Positions 1-4,900 of a DNA stretch of 5,101 bases are shown piece after piece. Each line of letters opens with the position of its first letter. Position 1 is the first letter of the stretch. Below the pieces are notes generated by a model, which saw nothing but the letters and a program-made list of their open reading frames with translations, was not told the origin of the DNA and ran no database searches. The stretch is from Pseudomonadota bacterium. GTDB taxonomy: Bacteria > Pseudomonadota > Alphaproteobacteria > UBA1280 > UBA12223. The stretch spans positions 1 through 5,101 of the forward strand of contig PTJW01000070.1 of assembly GCA_002937495.1 (NCBI GenBank), written 5' to 3'. A program made the translations under genes and the position numbers.

Positions 1-68
1 AAAAAATAGTATGTACATATCTATATAGCAAATATTTTTTTGAAAGTAAAGGCTTTTTGTTTATTTTC

Positions 69-97
69 TTTCATTTTTATTGATAATTCTTTATAAT
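69..97 (+). promoter_or_regulatory. Predicted sigma70-type promoter of the prepilin peptidase operon
   Basis: A perfect -10 box TATAAT lies at 92-97. A weak -35 TTTCAT (3 of 6) sits at 69-74 with a 17-base spacer. Transcription would start near 104, giving a leader of about 38 bases before the ATG at 142. In a region this AT-rich, -10-like sequences are frequent, so the weak -35 limits confidence. The -10 lies inside a 17-bp perfect dyad described separately, which would let a repressor block this promoter. Confidence 0.45.
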
Positions 98-106
98 GAT
101 TATAAA
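90..106. promoter_or_regulatory. Perfect dyad overlapping the -10 box, Fur-box-like operator candidate
   Basis: TTTATAATGATTATAAA has two 8-base arms that are exact reverse complements around a single central G. Against the known Fur 7-1-7 pattern TGATAAT-n-ATTATCA it matches 12 of 14 arm positions. It covers the predicted -10 box of the first operon. The core and its right flank recur upstream of the barrel gene at 3839, at 3729-3745. That it is a protein-binding site, and that the protein is Fur, is inference; low sequence complexity makes chance dyads more likely here. Confidence 0.4.
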
Positions 107-141
107 TAATTAGTAAATACAAAAAATAAAAGGGTACTAAC

Positions 142-735
142 ATGGCACTTATTGAAAAAATTGAAATTAACGCCTTAAAAGAGGCTTTTAAAAATCCATT
201 ATTGTATGTTGGCTTTATTATTTTTGCAGGTATTGCATATTCTGTTAATACAATTATCAACTTCCCTATATTATTAGCTATTGCTTTTGTATTCTCACTA
301 ATTTTAGTTATTGACTTTAAACATTATATTATTCCAGATACTACTCAGGTGGCATTATTTATTTTAGCAAACTTACTAGTTTATACATCAGTAGATAGAT
401 TTTGGGTTGAAAGTTATATTGGCTTTGCCTTGGCTTTGTTTGTATTTGGTGGTATTTATGTTGTATTTGAATACTTACTTAAAAAGCCAGCTATTGGTTT
501 AGGTGATGTTAAGCTACTTGCAAATGTTGGTTTATTATTAGGTGCTTTATCATTTAATGTATTTTTATGGATTTTAACTATTACAGCAGGTTCTTTTGTT
601 ATTATTAAAAAACTTAGAAAGTCTGAAAATAAAATGATTCCATACGGACCATTTATTGTTGTTTCAGCTTGGATTTGTTTATTATACTTTTTCCCATTAA
701 ATGAAATCTACTTAGATATTTTAAAAATGATATAG
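142..735 (+). CDS. Short prepilin peptidase (A24 family aspartic protease)
   Basis: This 197-residue integral membrane protein has the two signatures of A24 aspartic peptidases, which cut the leader of type IV pilin-like precursors at the inner membrane. The first is D58-x2-H61 followed by IPD (D66). The second is GLGDVK at 119-124, the GxGDxK motif carrying the second catalytic aspartate, D122. A later IPYGPF (166-171) matches the conserved IPxGPF segment. Hydrophobic stretches at about 19-36, 41-57, 67-81, 92-111, 125-153 and 171-184 suggest about six membrane helices. It lacks the N-terminal methyltransferase domain and the CxxC pairs of PilD-type enzymes, so it resembles the short CpaA/TadV-like forms. 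AGGG at 131-134 precedes the ATG by seven bases. No pilin or secretion gene is in the window, so its substrate is unknown. It is the first gene of the likely operon. Confidence 0.85.
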   Translation: MALIEKIEINALKEAFKNPLLYVGFIIFAGIAYSVNTIINFPILLAIAFVFSLILVIDFKHYIIPDTTQVALFILANLLVYTSVDRFWVESYIGFALALFVFGGIYVVFEYLLKKPAIGLGDVKLLANVGLLLGALSFNVFLWILTITAGSFVIIKKLRKSENKMIPYGPFIVVSAWICLLYFFPLNEIYLDILKMI

Positions 736-745
736 GAGTTTAACT

Positions 746-1009
746 ATGAGAGTTTTTTATGTTATTTTAGCAAACCTTGCACTGCCATTTTTATTATTTT
801 ATTTAAGAGTTGCTTTGTATAAGGCATATTATATTTTAGTTTTAAAAAATAAAGAAAAGCAAGCTCCTAAGCTTGATAAATCAATGGCAGTTAAGTTATT
901 AATTGCAGGTGTTTTATTGCTTGGCTCTATTTTAGTTTATACAAGGTTAAATGTTCAGCAAGAGCCTAGGGGTGACTATAACCAGGTTAATCAATATAAT
1001 TTTAGATAA
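746..1009 (+). CDS. Small two-helix inner-membrane protein, possibly DUF6111-like
   Basis: This 87-residue protein has an N-terminal hydrophobic segment (about 4-32), a basic charged stretch (about 34-46, rich in Lys), a second hydrophobic segment (about 48-65), and a polar tail with Pro-Arg-Gly-Asp and several Asn, Gln and Tyr residues. By the positive-inside rule the Lys-rich middle is cytoplasmic and both ends probably face the periplasm. AGGAG (734-738) overlaps the upstream stop codon and lies seven bases before the ATG, which supports the start and translational coupling. Its position directly before the CCA-adding enzyme, its size and its helix-loop-helix-tail layout recall the alphaproteobacterial DUF6111 family, whose function is unknown. 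That link comes from memory of layout and neighbourhood, not from an alignment. No enzymatic motif is visible. Confidence 0.75.
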   Translation: MRVFYVILANLALPFLLFYLRVALYKAYYILVLKNKEKQAPKLDKSMAVKLLIAGVLLLGSILVYTRLNVQQEPRGDYNQVNQYNFR

Positions 1010-2182
1010 ATGAAACATTTAGATATATTACAAAAATTAAATGAAATTTATAACGCTAACTTTTATTTTGTTGGCGGTTTTGTGCGTGATATGCTAAGTG
1101 GTATTTATTCTGATGATTATGATATAGCAACAGATATTTTACCAGATGATATTTTAAAAATATCAGAGCAAAAAGGTATAACAGCGATACCTACAGGTAT
1201 TAAGCATGGAACAGTTACTGTTCTTTTAGATGGTAAAAATTTAGAAATTACAACATTTAGAGAAGATTTTGAAAATAACGGTCGTCATGCAGCTGTTAAA
1301 TTTACTAAGTATATTAAGCAAGACTCATTTAGGCGAGACTTTACAATTAACGCAATTTATCAAGATTCCACAGGTAAAATTTATGACTTTCATGATGGTC
1401 AGAATGACTTGAAAAAAGGCAGGGTTAAATTTATTGGTAAGCCTGAAGAGCGAATTAATGAGGATTATCTTAGAGTGTTAAGATTCTTTAGGTTTTTTGC
1501 AGATTTTGATAAAACTGGAATTTCAGTTAGAGAAAAAGACTTGCTAGATGCTATGTATAATCATGCAGATAAAGTTTCATTATTATCAGCAGATAGGATA
1601 ACTCAAGAATTTATTAAACTTTCTAAAAGCGAAAATTATGCAAAGGGTTTTGCTTGCTTAGTTAGTTTTGATAATTTGGCAAAATTATTTAGCTTTGATA
1701 GTAGAACTGTAAACTCAAAAGACTTATCAGTTACTAAAAACTTAGATCCATTTGTTAAGTTAGCATTGTTATATAGAAATAATTTAACAGAATTTTTAGC
1801 AAATAGGCATTTTAATTTTTCTAATAATCAGAAAAAACTAATAAAGAGTATTTTAAAAGCTAATATACATAATTTAACTGAAGATAATGCAAAAATTTTA
1901 GCAGTTAAATTTGGTGTTGATATTGTTAGTTTTGTTTCTATAGCAAACTACTTATCAGGAAGTTTAATTAAATTAGAGCTTGATGAAATACAAGATATTT
2001 TAAATTCAGATTTGCCAAAATTTGAAGTTACAGGGGCAGATTTAATTGCTTTAGGATTTGTTGCAGATAAAACATTAGGTTTAAATCTTGCTGCAATTAA
2101 GCAATACTGGTTAGATAATAATTTCATAAATAAAGAAAAATGCTTGCAATTTGCTAGAAGTTTACAAGAATCTAGTTTATAA
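1010..2182 (+). CDS. cca: CCA tRNA nucleotidyltransferase (class II)
   Basis: The enzyme builds or repairs the 3'-CCA end of tRNAs from CTP and ATP without a nucleic-acid template. The N-terminal head domain has the nucleotidyltransferase signature GGFVRD (22-27), followed by the metal-binding DYD (D36, D38). Next come the TTFRED segment (81-86), SFRRDFTINA (106-115) and D-x3-G-x2-DL (127-134). ERINEDYLRVLRFFRF (147-162) includes the EDxxR nucleotide-selecting motif at 151-155. The C-terminal half is the divergent helical RNA-binding body. At 390 residues it is of usual length for alphaproteobacterial members. The related poly(A) polymerase I shares the head domain, but this length and the clean EDxxR favour CCA addition. 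The ATG directly follows the upstream TAA with no good Shine-Dalgarno sequence, so translation probably depends on reinitiation. Both tRNAs at 3321-3480 already encode CCA, so for them the role would be repair. Confidence 0.9.
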   Translation: MKHLDILQKLNEIYNANFYFVGGFVRDMLSGIYSDDYDIATDILPDDILKISEQKGITAIPTGIKHGTVTVLLDGKNLEITTFREDFENNGRHAAVKFTKYIKQDSFRRDFTINAIYQDSTGKIYDFHDGQNDLKKGRVKFIGKPEERINEDYLRVLRFFRFFADFDKTGISVREKDLLDAMYNHADKVSLLSADRITQEFIKLSKSENYAKGFACLVSFDNLAKLFSFDSRTVNSKDLSVTKNLDPFVKLALLYRNNLTEFLANRHFNFSNNQKKLIKSILKANIHNLTEDNAKILAVKFGVDIVSFVSIANYLSGSLIKLELDEIQDILNSDLPKFEVTGADLIALGFVADKTLGLNLAAIKQYWLDNNFINKEKCLQFARSLQESSL

Positions 2183-2230
2183 TACTTGCAGTTTAGCAGA
2201 TAAAAATAATGATAAAGAGATATTTTGCTT

Positions 2231-3115
2231 ATGAAACATGTAATTACAAATTCTATTTGTTGCGATATTATTCTACCCTTAACAGATCATAAAAGGTTTA
2301 TTTATCTTCTTGATAATGCGTCAGCTACTCCGCAGTGGCTAAGGCATAGCTTTGTAGTTGTTATTGCAGGTTTAACAAGCCAAGAAGAGCAAGAGATGCA
2401 AGATTGGTATTATGATATTAGGGTAAAAAAAGCACTTCCAAATGTAACATTTATTAAAGGAAAAGAAGAAATTTTTAATAATGTAACAGCTTTATATCAG
2501 GCTGGTTTAGTTGCTTGCGATAATCCATTTGTTTATATGCAAGATGAAAAAGACGAGCTGCCAATTAATATTGATAAAACAATTAACTTCTTATATAAAA
2601 ATACAGATGTTGATATGGCTGTTGCTCAGTGTGAAACATTTATTGATAGGCATACTCCAATTGAAAAATTTCCAGCTAGTAACTTAGATAATGAGTTTTT
2701 ATATGATTGCGAAGAAGCAACTAAACTTTTCCCAAGTTATTTACATCCACTATCATCAGTAATTAGAAAATCAGTATTTAATAAAGTGCCATATTTTGAT
2801 ATGGATAAAAACTTTAATGAGTTTGCTTATTATTACTTTATGTTAAGGGTAATTACAAATCCTAATATTAAAATTGAATACTTACCTTATACTATTAAGG
2901 TTTCAAATAGAAGTAAGGAGCATGCGATTCTTATTGGTCCTAAATTAAGAAATAGATTGATTCATGATATTAAATTATGGGTTGGTGAGTTTGTTGATAG
3001 TCAGTATAGAAATTTCCAGCTTGAAGTTTTAGATTTGCTTGAAAAAGGTGAAATTACAACATTTAAAGAAATTGATGCTCGAATTGAAGAGCATTTAGAC
3101 TTTTCAAAAAAATAA
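2231..3115 (+). CDS. Putative GT-A fold / family-2-like glycosyltransferase
   Basis: This 294-residue soluble protein has the outline of a GT2-type nucleotide-sugar transferase but poor motif conservation. An opening strand, CDIILPLTDHKRFIYLLDNA (11-30), fits the usual first beta strand and the helix after it. Then come a second strand FVVVIAG (41-47), a helix with N-x5-YQAGLVAC (84-96), and PFVYMQDEKDEL (99-110), which sits where GT2 enzymes carry the metal-binding DxD. LHPLSSVIRKSVF (171-183) and NEFAYYYFMLR (196-206) match the acceptor-side region, with Glu replacing the common catalytic ED pair. It has no membrane helix. A TTG start at 2225 would add two residues; ATG at 2231, with AAAGAGA (2214-2220) upstream, is preferred, though the spacing fits either. 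It lies 48 bases after cca and is probably cotranscribed. Donor, acceptor and pathway cannot be told from the sequence. Confidence 0.65.
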   Translation: MKHVITNSICCDIILPLTDHKRFIYLLDNASATPQWLRHSFVVVIAGLTSQEEQEMQDWYYDIRVKKALPNVTFIKGKEEIFNNVTALYQAGLVACDNPFVYMQDEKDELPINIDKTINFLYKNTDVDMAVAQCETFIDRHTPIEKFPASNLDNEFLYDCEEATKLFPSYLHPLSSVIRKSVFNKVPYFDMDKNFNEFAYYYFMLRVITNPNIKIEYLPYTIKVSNRSKEHAILIGPKLRNRLIHDIKLWVGEFVDSQYRNFQLEVLDLLEKGEITTFKEIDARIEEHLDFSKK

Positions 3116-3137
3116 AATATAATTATATTAAAAAAAT

Positions 3138-3169
3138 AAACCTAGCTTTTTAGCTGGGTTTTTTATTTT
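3138..3169 (+). terminator. Rho-independent terminator of the first operon
   Basis: The arms AAACCTAGCT (3138-3147) and AGCTGGGTTT (3152-3161) pair through 10 positions, with one T-G wobble, around a TTTT loop. A T-rich tract follows. It begins 22 bases after the glycosyltransferase stop codon. An A-rich tract on the other side means it could also stop minus-strand transcripts that read through from the tRNA operon. Confidence 0.85.
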
Positions 3170-3284
3170 ATTAAATACTTTACATTAACATAAATATAAT
3201 AAAGCTATAAATTTTGATGATTTGCTTTTATGTTAAAGTGCTTAATTTTTAGCTATTTATATGAATGATAGGGATGTTTAAAGC
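3170..3284. other. AT-rich gap between converging operons with a 10-bp inverted repeat
   Basis: No coding region, RNA gene or convincing promoter is visible between the two terminators. The only ordered element is TTAACATAAA (3185-3194) and its exact reverse complement TTTATGTTAA (3227-3236), separated by 32 bases. AAGC (3202-3205) and GCTT (3224-3227) could give a small inner stem that competes with the outer arm by one base. Its purpose is unknown; it may be no more than intergenic sequence. Confidence 0.4.
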
Positions 3285-3317
3285 AAAAAAATAAAGCCTA
3301 GTTATAAACTAGGCTTT
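3285..3317 (-). terminator. Rho-independent terminator of the tRNA operon
   Basis: On the minus strand an 11-bp perfect stem (arms at 3307-3317 and 3293-3303, core GCCTAG/CTAGGC) closes a 3-base loop. One A and then seven T residues follow (3291-3285). It starts three bases after the CCA end of tRNA-Asp, so the transcript ends almost at the mature 3' end and little trailer processing is needed. Confidence 0.93.
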
Positions 3318-3320
3318 TAA

Positions 3321-3399
3321 TGGCGGGAATGACGGGACTTGAACCCGCGACCTTCGGCGTGACAGGCCGACACTCTAACCAAAACTGAGCTACATCCCC
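3321..3399 (-). tRNA. tRNA-Asp (anticodon GTC)
   Basis: The minus strand folds into a full cloverleaf. The acceptor stem is GGGGATG/CATTCCC with one G-T wobble, the discriminator is G73, and CCA is encoded. The anticodon stem TCGGC/GCCGA closes the loop CTGTCAC with anticodon GTC. The T arm is GCGGG-TTCAAGT-CCCGT. G73 and the GTC anticodon are the known aspartate identity elements. The D loop AGTTTTGGTTA is 11 bases, with four T residues before the GG where one to three are usual. The D stem has a G-T pair at 10-25. At 79 bases including CCA it is two longer than the usual 77. It is the second gene of the operon, five bases after tRNA-Val. Confidence 0.96.
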
Positions 3400-3404
3400 A
3401 ACAA

Positions 3405-3480
3405 TGGTGGACGATGAGAGACTTGAACTCCCGACCTACTGGGTGTAAACCAGTTGCTCTACCAACTGAGCTAATCGTCC
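3405..3480 (-). tRNA. tRNA-Val (anticodon TAC)
   Basis: The minus strand forms a 76-base cloverleaf. The acceptor stem is GGACGAT/ATCGTCC, perfectly paired, with discriminator A73 and an encoded CCA. The D arm is GCTC-AGTTGGTA-GAGC. The anticodon stem ACTGG/CCAGT closes the loop TTTACAC, which gives anticodon TAC. The T arm is GGGAG-TTCAAGT-CTCTC with one wobble. TAC reads GTA and GTG, and other GTN codons if U34 is modified. It is the first gene of the operon, about 35 bases downstream of the predicted transcription start. Confidence 0.97.
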
Positions 3481-3491
3481 GATCCGGTATC

Positions 3492-3507
3492 TTGCGTTCT
3501 TGCGTTC
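3492..3507 (-). repeat. Two adjacent 8-base repeats in the tRNA operon leader
   Basis: The plus strand carries TTGCGTTC twice in a row (3492-3499 and 3500-3507). On the transcript this reads GAACGCAA twice, between the predicted start near 3515 and the 5' end of tRNA-Val. The segment will be removed by RNase P. A copy-slippage origin is the simplest reading. Confidence 0.5.
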
Positions 3508-3521
3508 GCTTGATGATTAGA

Positions 3522-3550
3522 GTTATAAAGTATCTGGAGATTAAAGTCAA
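3522..3550 (-). promoter_or_regulatory. Strong sigma70 promoter of the tRNA-Val/tRNA-Asp operon
   Basis: On the minus strand a -35 TTGACT (3550-3545) and a -10 TATAAC (3527-3522) are each 5 of 6 to consensus, with the ideal 17-base spacer. The start would be near 3515, about 35 bases before tRNA-Val. The region after the -10 is not GC-rich, so a classic stringent-control discriminator is not seen. Phased A-tracts lie directly upstream. Confidence 0.85.
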
Positions 3551-3551
3551 G

Positions 3552-3586
3552 CAAAAAAATACAAAAAAATACAAAAAAAATAAAAA
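3552..3586. promoter_or_regulatory. Phased A-tracts, candidate UP element or bend for the tRNA promoter
   Basis: Runs of seven, seven and eight A residues begin at 3553, 3563 and 3573, exactly 10 bases apart, each preceded by C. A five-A run follows at 3582. They begin two bases upstream of the -35 box, at roughly -38 to -66 from the predicted start. A-tracts in helical phase bend DNA, and AT-rich UP elements at this distance bind the RNA polymerase alpha C-terminal domain. That they activate this promoter is inference. Confidence 0.55.
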
Positions 3587-3713
3587 TAAATTCTAAGGTG
3601 TTGAAAAATAGGAAAAATAAAAATGTAAAAAAATAGAATAAATTATAAATAAGACTTTATGGGTATTTTATTACTACTTTTTTATAATATCTCTTATTTG
3701 TGTTAGATGTTAC
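3587..3713. other. AT-rich intergenic stretch between divergent tRNA and barrel-gene promoters
   Basis: This stretch is rich in short A and T runs and contains no open frame with a plausible start and ribosome site. A lone TATAAT occurs at 3683-3688 but lacks a recognisable -35 at the right distance. I see no RNA gene or repeat family in it. Confidence 0.5.
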
Positions 3714-3742
3714 TTGAAATAACTTTTGATAATGATTATATA
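3714..3742 (+). promoter_or_regulatory. Predicted sigma70 promoter of the first barrel gene
   Basis: The -35 TTGAAA (3714-3719, 5 of 6) is followed after 17 bases by TATATA (3737-3742, 4 of 6). An overlapping TATAAA at 3741-3746 is an alternative -10 with a longer spacer. Transcription would begin near 3750 and give a leader of about 90 bases. The -10 overlaps a Fur-box-like dyad. Confidence 0.6.
3727..3741. promoter_or_regulatory. Fur-box-like dyad overlapping the barrel-gene promoter
   Basis: TGATAATGATTATAT has a left half identical to the Fur 7-1-7 half-site TGATAAT, a central G, and a right half matching 5 of 7 positions. The inner dyad ATAAT-G-ATTAT is perfect. Bases 3729-3745 match 93-109 at 16 of 17 positions. 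It sits in the spacer and -10 of the predicted promoter, where binding would repress. Regulator identity is inference. Confidence 0.4.
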
Positions 3743-3762
3743 TAAAGTGAAACCAACCGAGA

Positions 3763-3797
3763 GGGCTAGTCTAGTATTCTTGGTGCTAGCTTTTTTC
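3763..3797 (+). promoter_or_regulatory. Terminator-like hairpin in the mRNA leader, possible attenuator or 5' stabiliser
   Basis: GCTAG (3765-3769) pairs with CTAGC (3786-3790), and two more G-T pairs can extend it outward. Six T residues follow at once (3791-3796), which is the pattern of an intrinsic terminator inside the leader. An alternative stem, ACCAA (3752-3756) with TTGGT (3780-3784), cannot form together with an intact terminator loop. AGAG (3760-3763) can also pair with CTCT (3797-3800). No ligand-binding fold or leader peptide is recognisable. It could instead be a stabilising 5' hairpin, as in some porin mRNAs. Confidence 0.45.
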
Positions 3798-3838
3798 TCT
3801 TAATCTTAATATCTTTTTCAGATTTTATAGGAGGTCAC

Positions 3839-4762
3839 ATGAAAGTGACTAAACTAATTGTAGCTATGACAGCTATCCTTTCATTCTCGTCTGCAGCAAC
3901 TGTAGTAGAGACAAATCAACCTCAAGCAAAGCCAGCGGCAAAAGTTGCAAGCATGTCAACTAAGCCTGATAGTCGTAACTATGTGTCAATGTATCTCGAA
4001 CAGAAAAATATCGGTTTCGAATACGACGCTAAAGATAACTACGGCGGTGGCAATGTTGTTGACTACTCTCAAGACTCTGACGCTGATGTGACCATTTTGG
4101 GCGGCTCGTGGACTTCTCGTCAAGACGATTGGCTCTTCAACCTTTGGGGGGAGGTCTCAGTCTCTGGTGATTATGAAACAAAGTCTGCTCAAACAGGTTC
4201 GGTGTGTGGTGGTAAGTGTAAATCTACTGATTCAGACTACTGGTCGATTGGTGGTGATGTGCTTTATCATATCGATACTAATCTTGATGGCAAGTTCTAT
4301 GCTGGTGGTTCAGTTAAGTACTATGAGTATGATACTGGTAGCTACAAAGCAAACGATGTAAACAATCAAGACAAGTTTGACTTTACTTCAATTGCTGGTA
4401 TGGGTATGTATGTTGTTACCTACGATCGCTGGGTTTTTGATGTAAACGCAGAAGCAGGTGTTGGTTTGGCAAACTTCACAACAAGTGGTGTAGACCCTGT
4501 TGTTGCAGTTACTGAAAACCGCGAAATTGATTCAACTTTGCTGTTCTTTGGTGCTGAAGCTGGTGCAACTTACATCATCGGTGACTGGATGTCTGTTCGT
4601 GGTTATGTAGGCTTTACCGAGTCTACTGACTTATCTGCAGACTGTTCGCGCAGTGTGTCATTCATCTCTGGTGCTAGTTGTTCAGCAGAAAGCGTGTCGT
4701 TCGACGATTATCATGTAGGTGTTAACTTTATGGTTAATACAAATGTGGTTGATCGTCTGTAA
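3839..4762 (+). CDS. Secreted, probable outer-membrane beta-barrel protein
   Basis: This 307-residue protein begins with a Sec signal peptide: Lys at 2 and 5, a hydrophobic core at about 6-16, and likely cleavage near SSAA (17-20). A Pro/Ala/Lys-rich linker (about 27-43) follows. The rest has alternating polar and hydrophobic strands rich in Gly, Tyr, Trp and Asp, for example about 84-92, 98-109, 133-143, 153-163, 184-192, 197-207, 234-247, 250-259 and 290-299. That count fits a small barrel with long polar loops. Four cysteines lie in likely surface loops, in pairs C123/C127 and C269/C281, so disulfides are possible. The chain ends Asp-Arg-Leu, not the usual terminal aromatic residue. AGGAGGT (3829-3835) is a perfect ribosome site three bases before the ATG. 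The base composition is far less AT-rich than that of the upstream operon. A specific family and any transport role cannot be assigned. Confidence 0.8.
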   Translation: MKVTKLIVAMTAILSFSSAATVVETNQPQAKPAAKVASMSTKPDSRNYVSMYLEQKNIGFEYDAKDNYGGGNVVDYSQDSDADVTILGGSWTSRQDDWLFNLWGEVSVSGDYETKSAQTGSVCGGKCKSTDSDYWSIGGDVLYHIDTNLDGKFYAGGSVKYYEYDTGSYKANDVNNQDKFDFTSIAGMGMYVVTYDRWVFDVNAEAGVGLANFTTSGVDPVVAVTENREIDSTLLFFGAEAGATYIIGDWMSVRGYVGFTESTDLSADCSRSVSFISGASCSAESVSFDDYHVGVNFMVNTNVVDRL

Positions 4763-4779
4763 TGTGATCTAACTAAACG

Positions 4780-4813
4780 AAAAAGAGGCTCAAATATGAG
4801 CCTCTTTTTATTT
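4780..4813 (+). terminator. Rho-independent terminator after the first barrel gene
   Basis: AAAAAGAGGCTCA (4780-4792) pairs perfectly over 13 positions with its complement at 4797-4809, around a 4-base loop. The right arm ends in five T residues. It begins 17 bases after the stop codon. The A-rich left arm makes it bidirectional in principle. It separates the two barrel genes into different transcripts. Confidence 0.92.
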
Positions 4814-4828
4814 GTTTAATATAGATTC

Positions 4829-4857
4829 TTGAATTAGTTGTAAATAAATCTTATATT
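4829..4857 (+). promoter_or_regulatory. Predicted sigma70 promoter of the second barrel gene
   Basis: TTGAAT (4829-4834, 4 of 6) and TATATT (4852-4857, 5 of 6) are spaced by 17 bases. Transcription would begin near 4864, leaving a leader of about 37 bases that contains a run of nine T residues (4876-4884). The Fur-like dyad of the previous gene is not present here. Confidence 0.65.
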
Positions 4858-4900
4858 GTTTATGCACATTAACGGTTTTTTTTTGCTCACGAGGTGATTT

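Noticed and set aside
10..19. Palindrome TATGTACATA near the window start
   Set aside because: It is a short AT-rich palindrome with no second copy or promoter relation seen, so chance is enough to explain it.
21..260. Minus-strand open frame of 79 codons
   Set aside because: It runs antisense into the well-supported prepilin peptidase and its promoter, has no family features, and reflects the AT-rich composition.
2183..2230. Possible separate promoter for the glycosyltransferase-like gene (TTGCAG at 2186-2191)
   Set aside because: No -10 box stands at a suitable distance. Readthrough from cca is simpler.
3317..3574. Minus-strand open frame of 85 codons
   Set aside because: It reads straight through both tRNA genes and their promoter. 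Peptides such as this one are common false calls over tRNA clusters.
3553..3580. Regular A-run units considered as a CRISPR or satellite repeat
   Set aside because: The unit is only 10 bases with no spacers. It is better read as phased A-tracts beside a promoter.
3414..3596. Plus-strand open frame of 60 codons
   Set aside because: It is antisense to tRNA-Val and ends in the A-tracts, where it becomes a low-complexity Lys/Asn tail. It has no ribosome site.
4167..4361. Plus-strand open frame of 64 codons inside the barrel gene
   Set aside because: It is an out-of-frame shadow of a gene with a clear signal peptide and strand pattern, and it has no ribosome site of its own.
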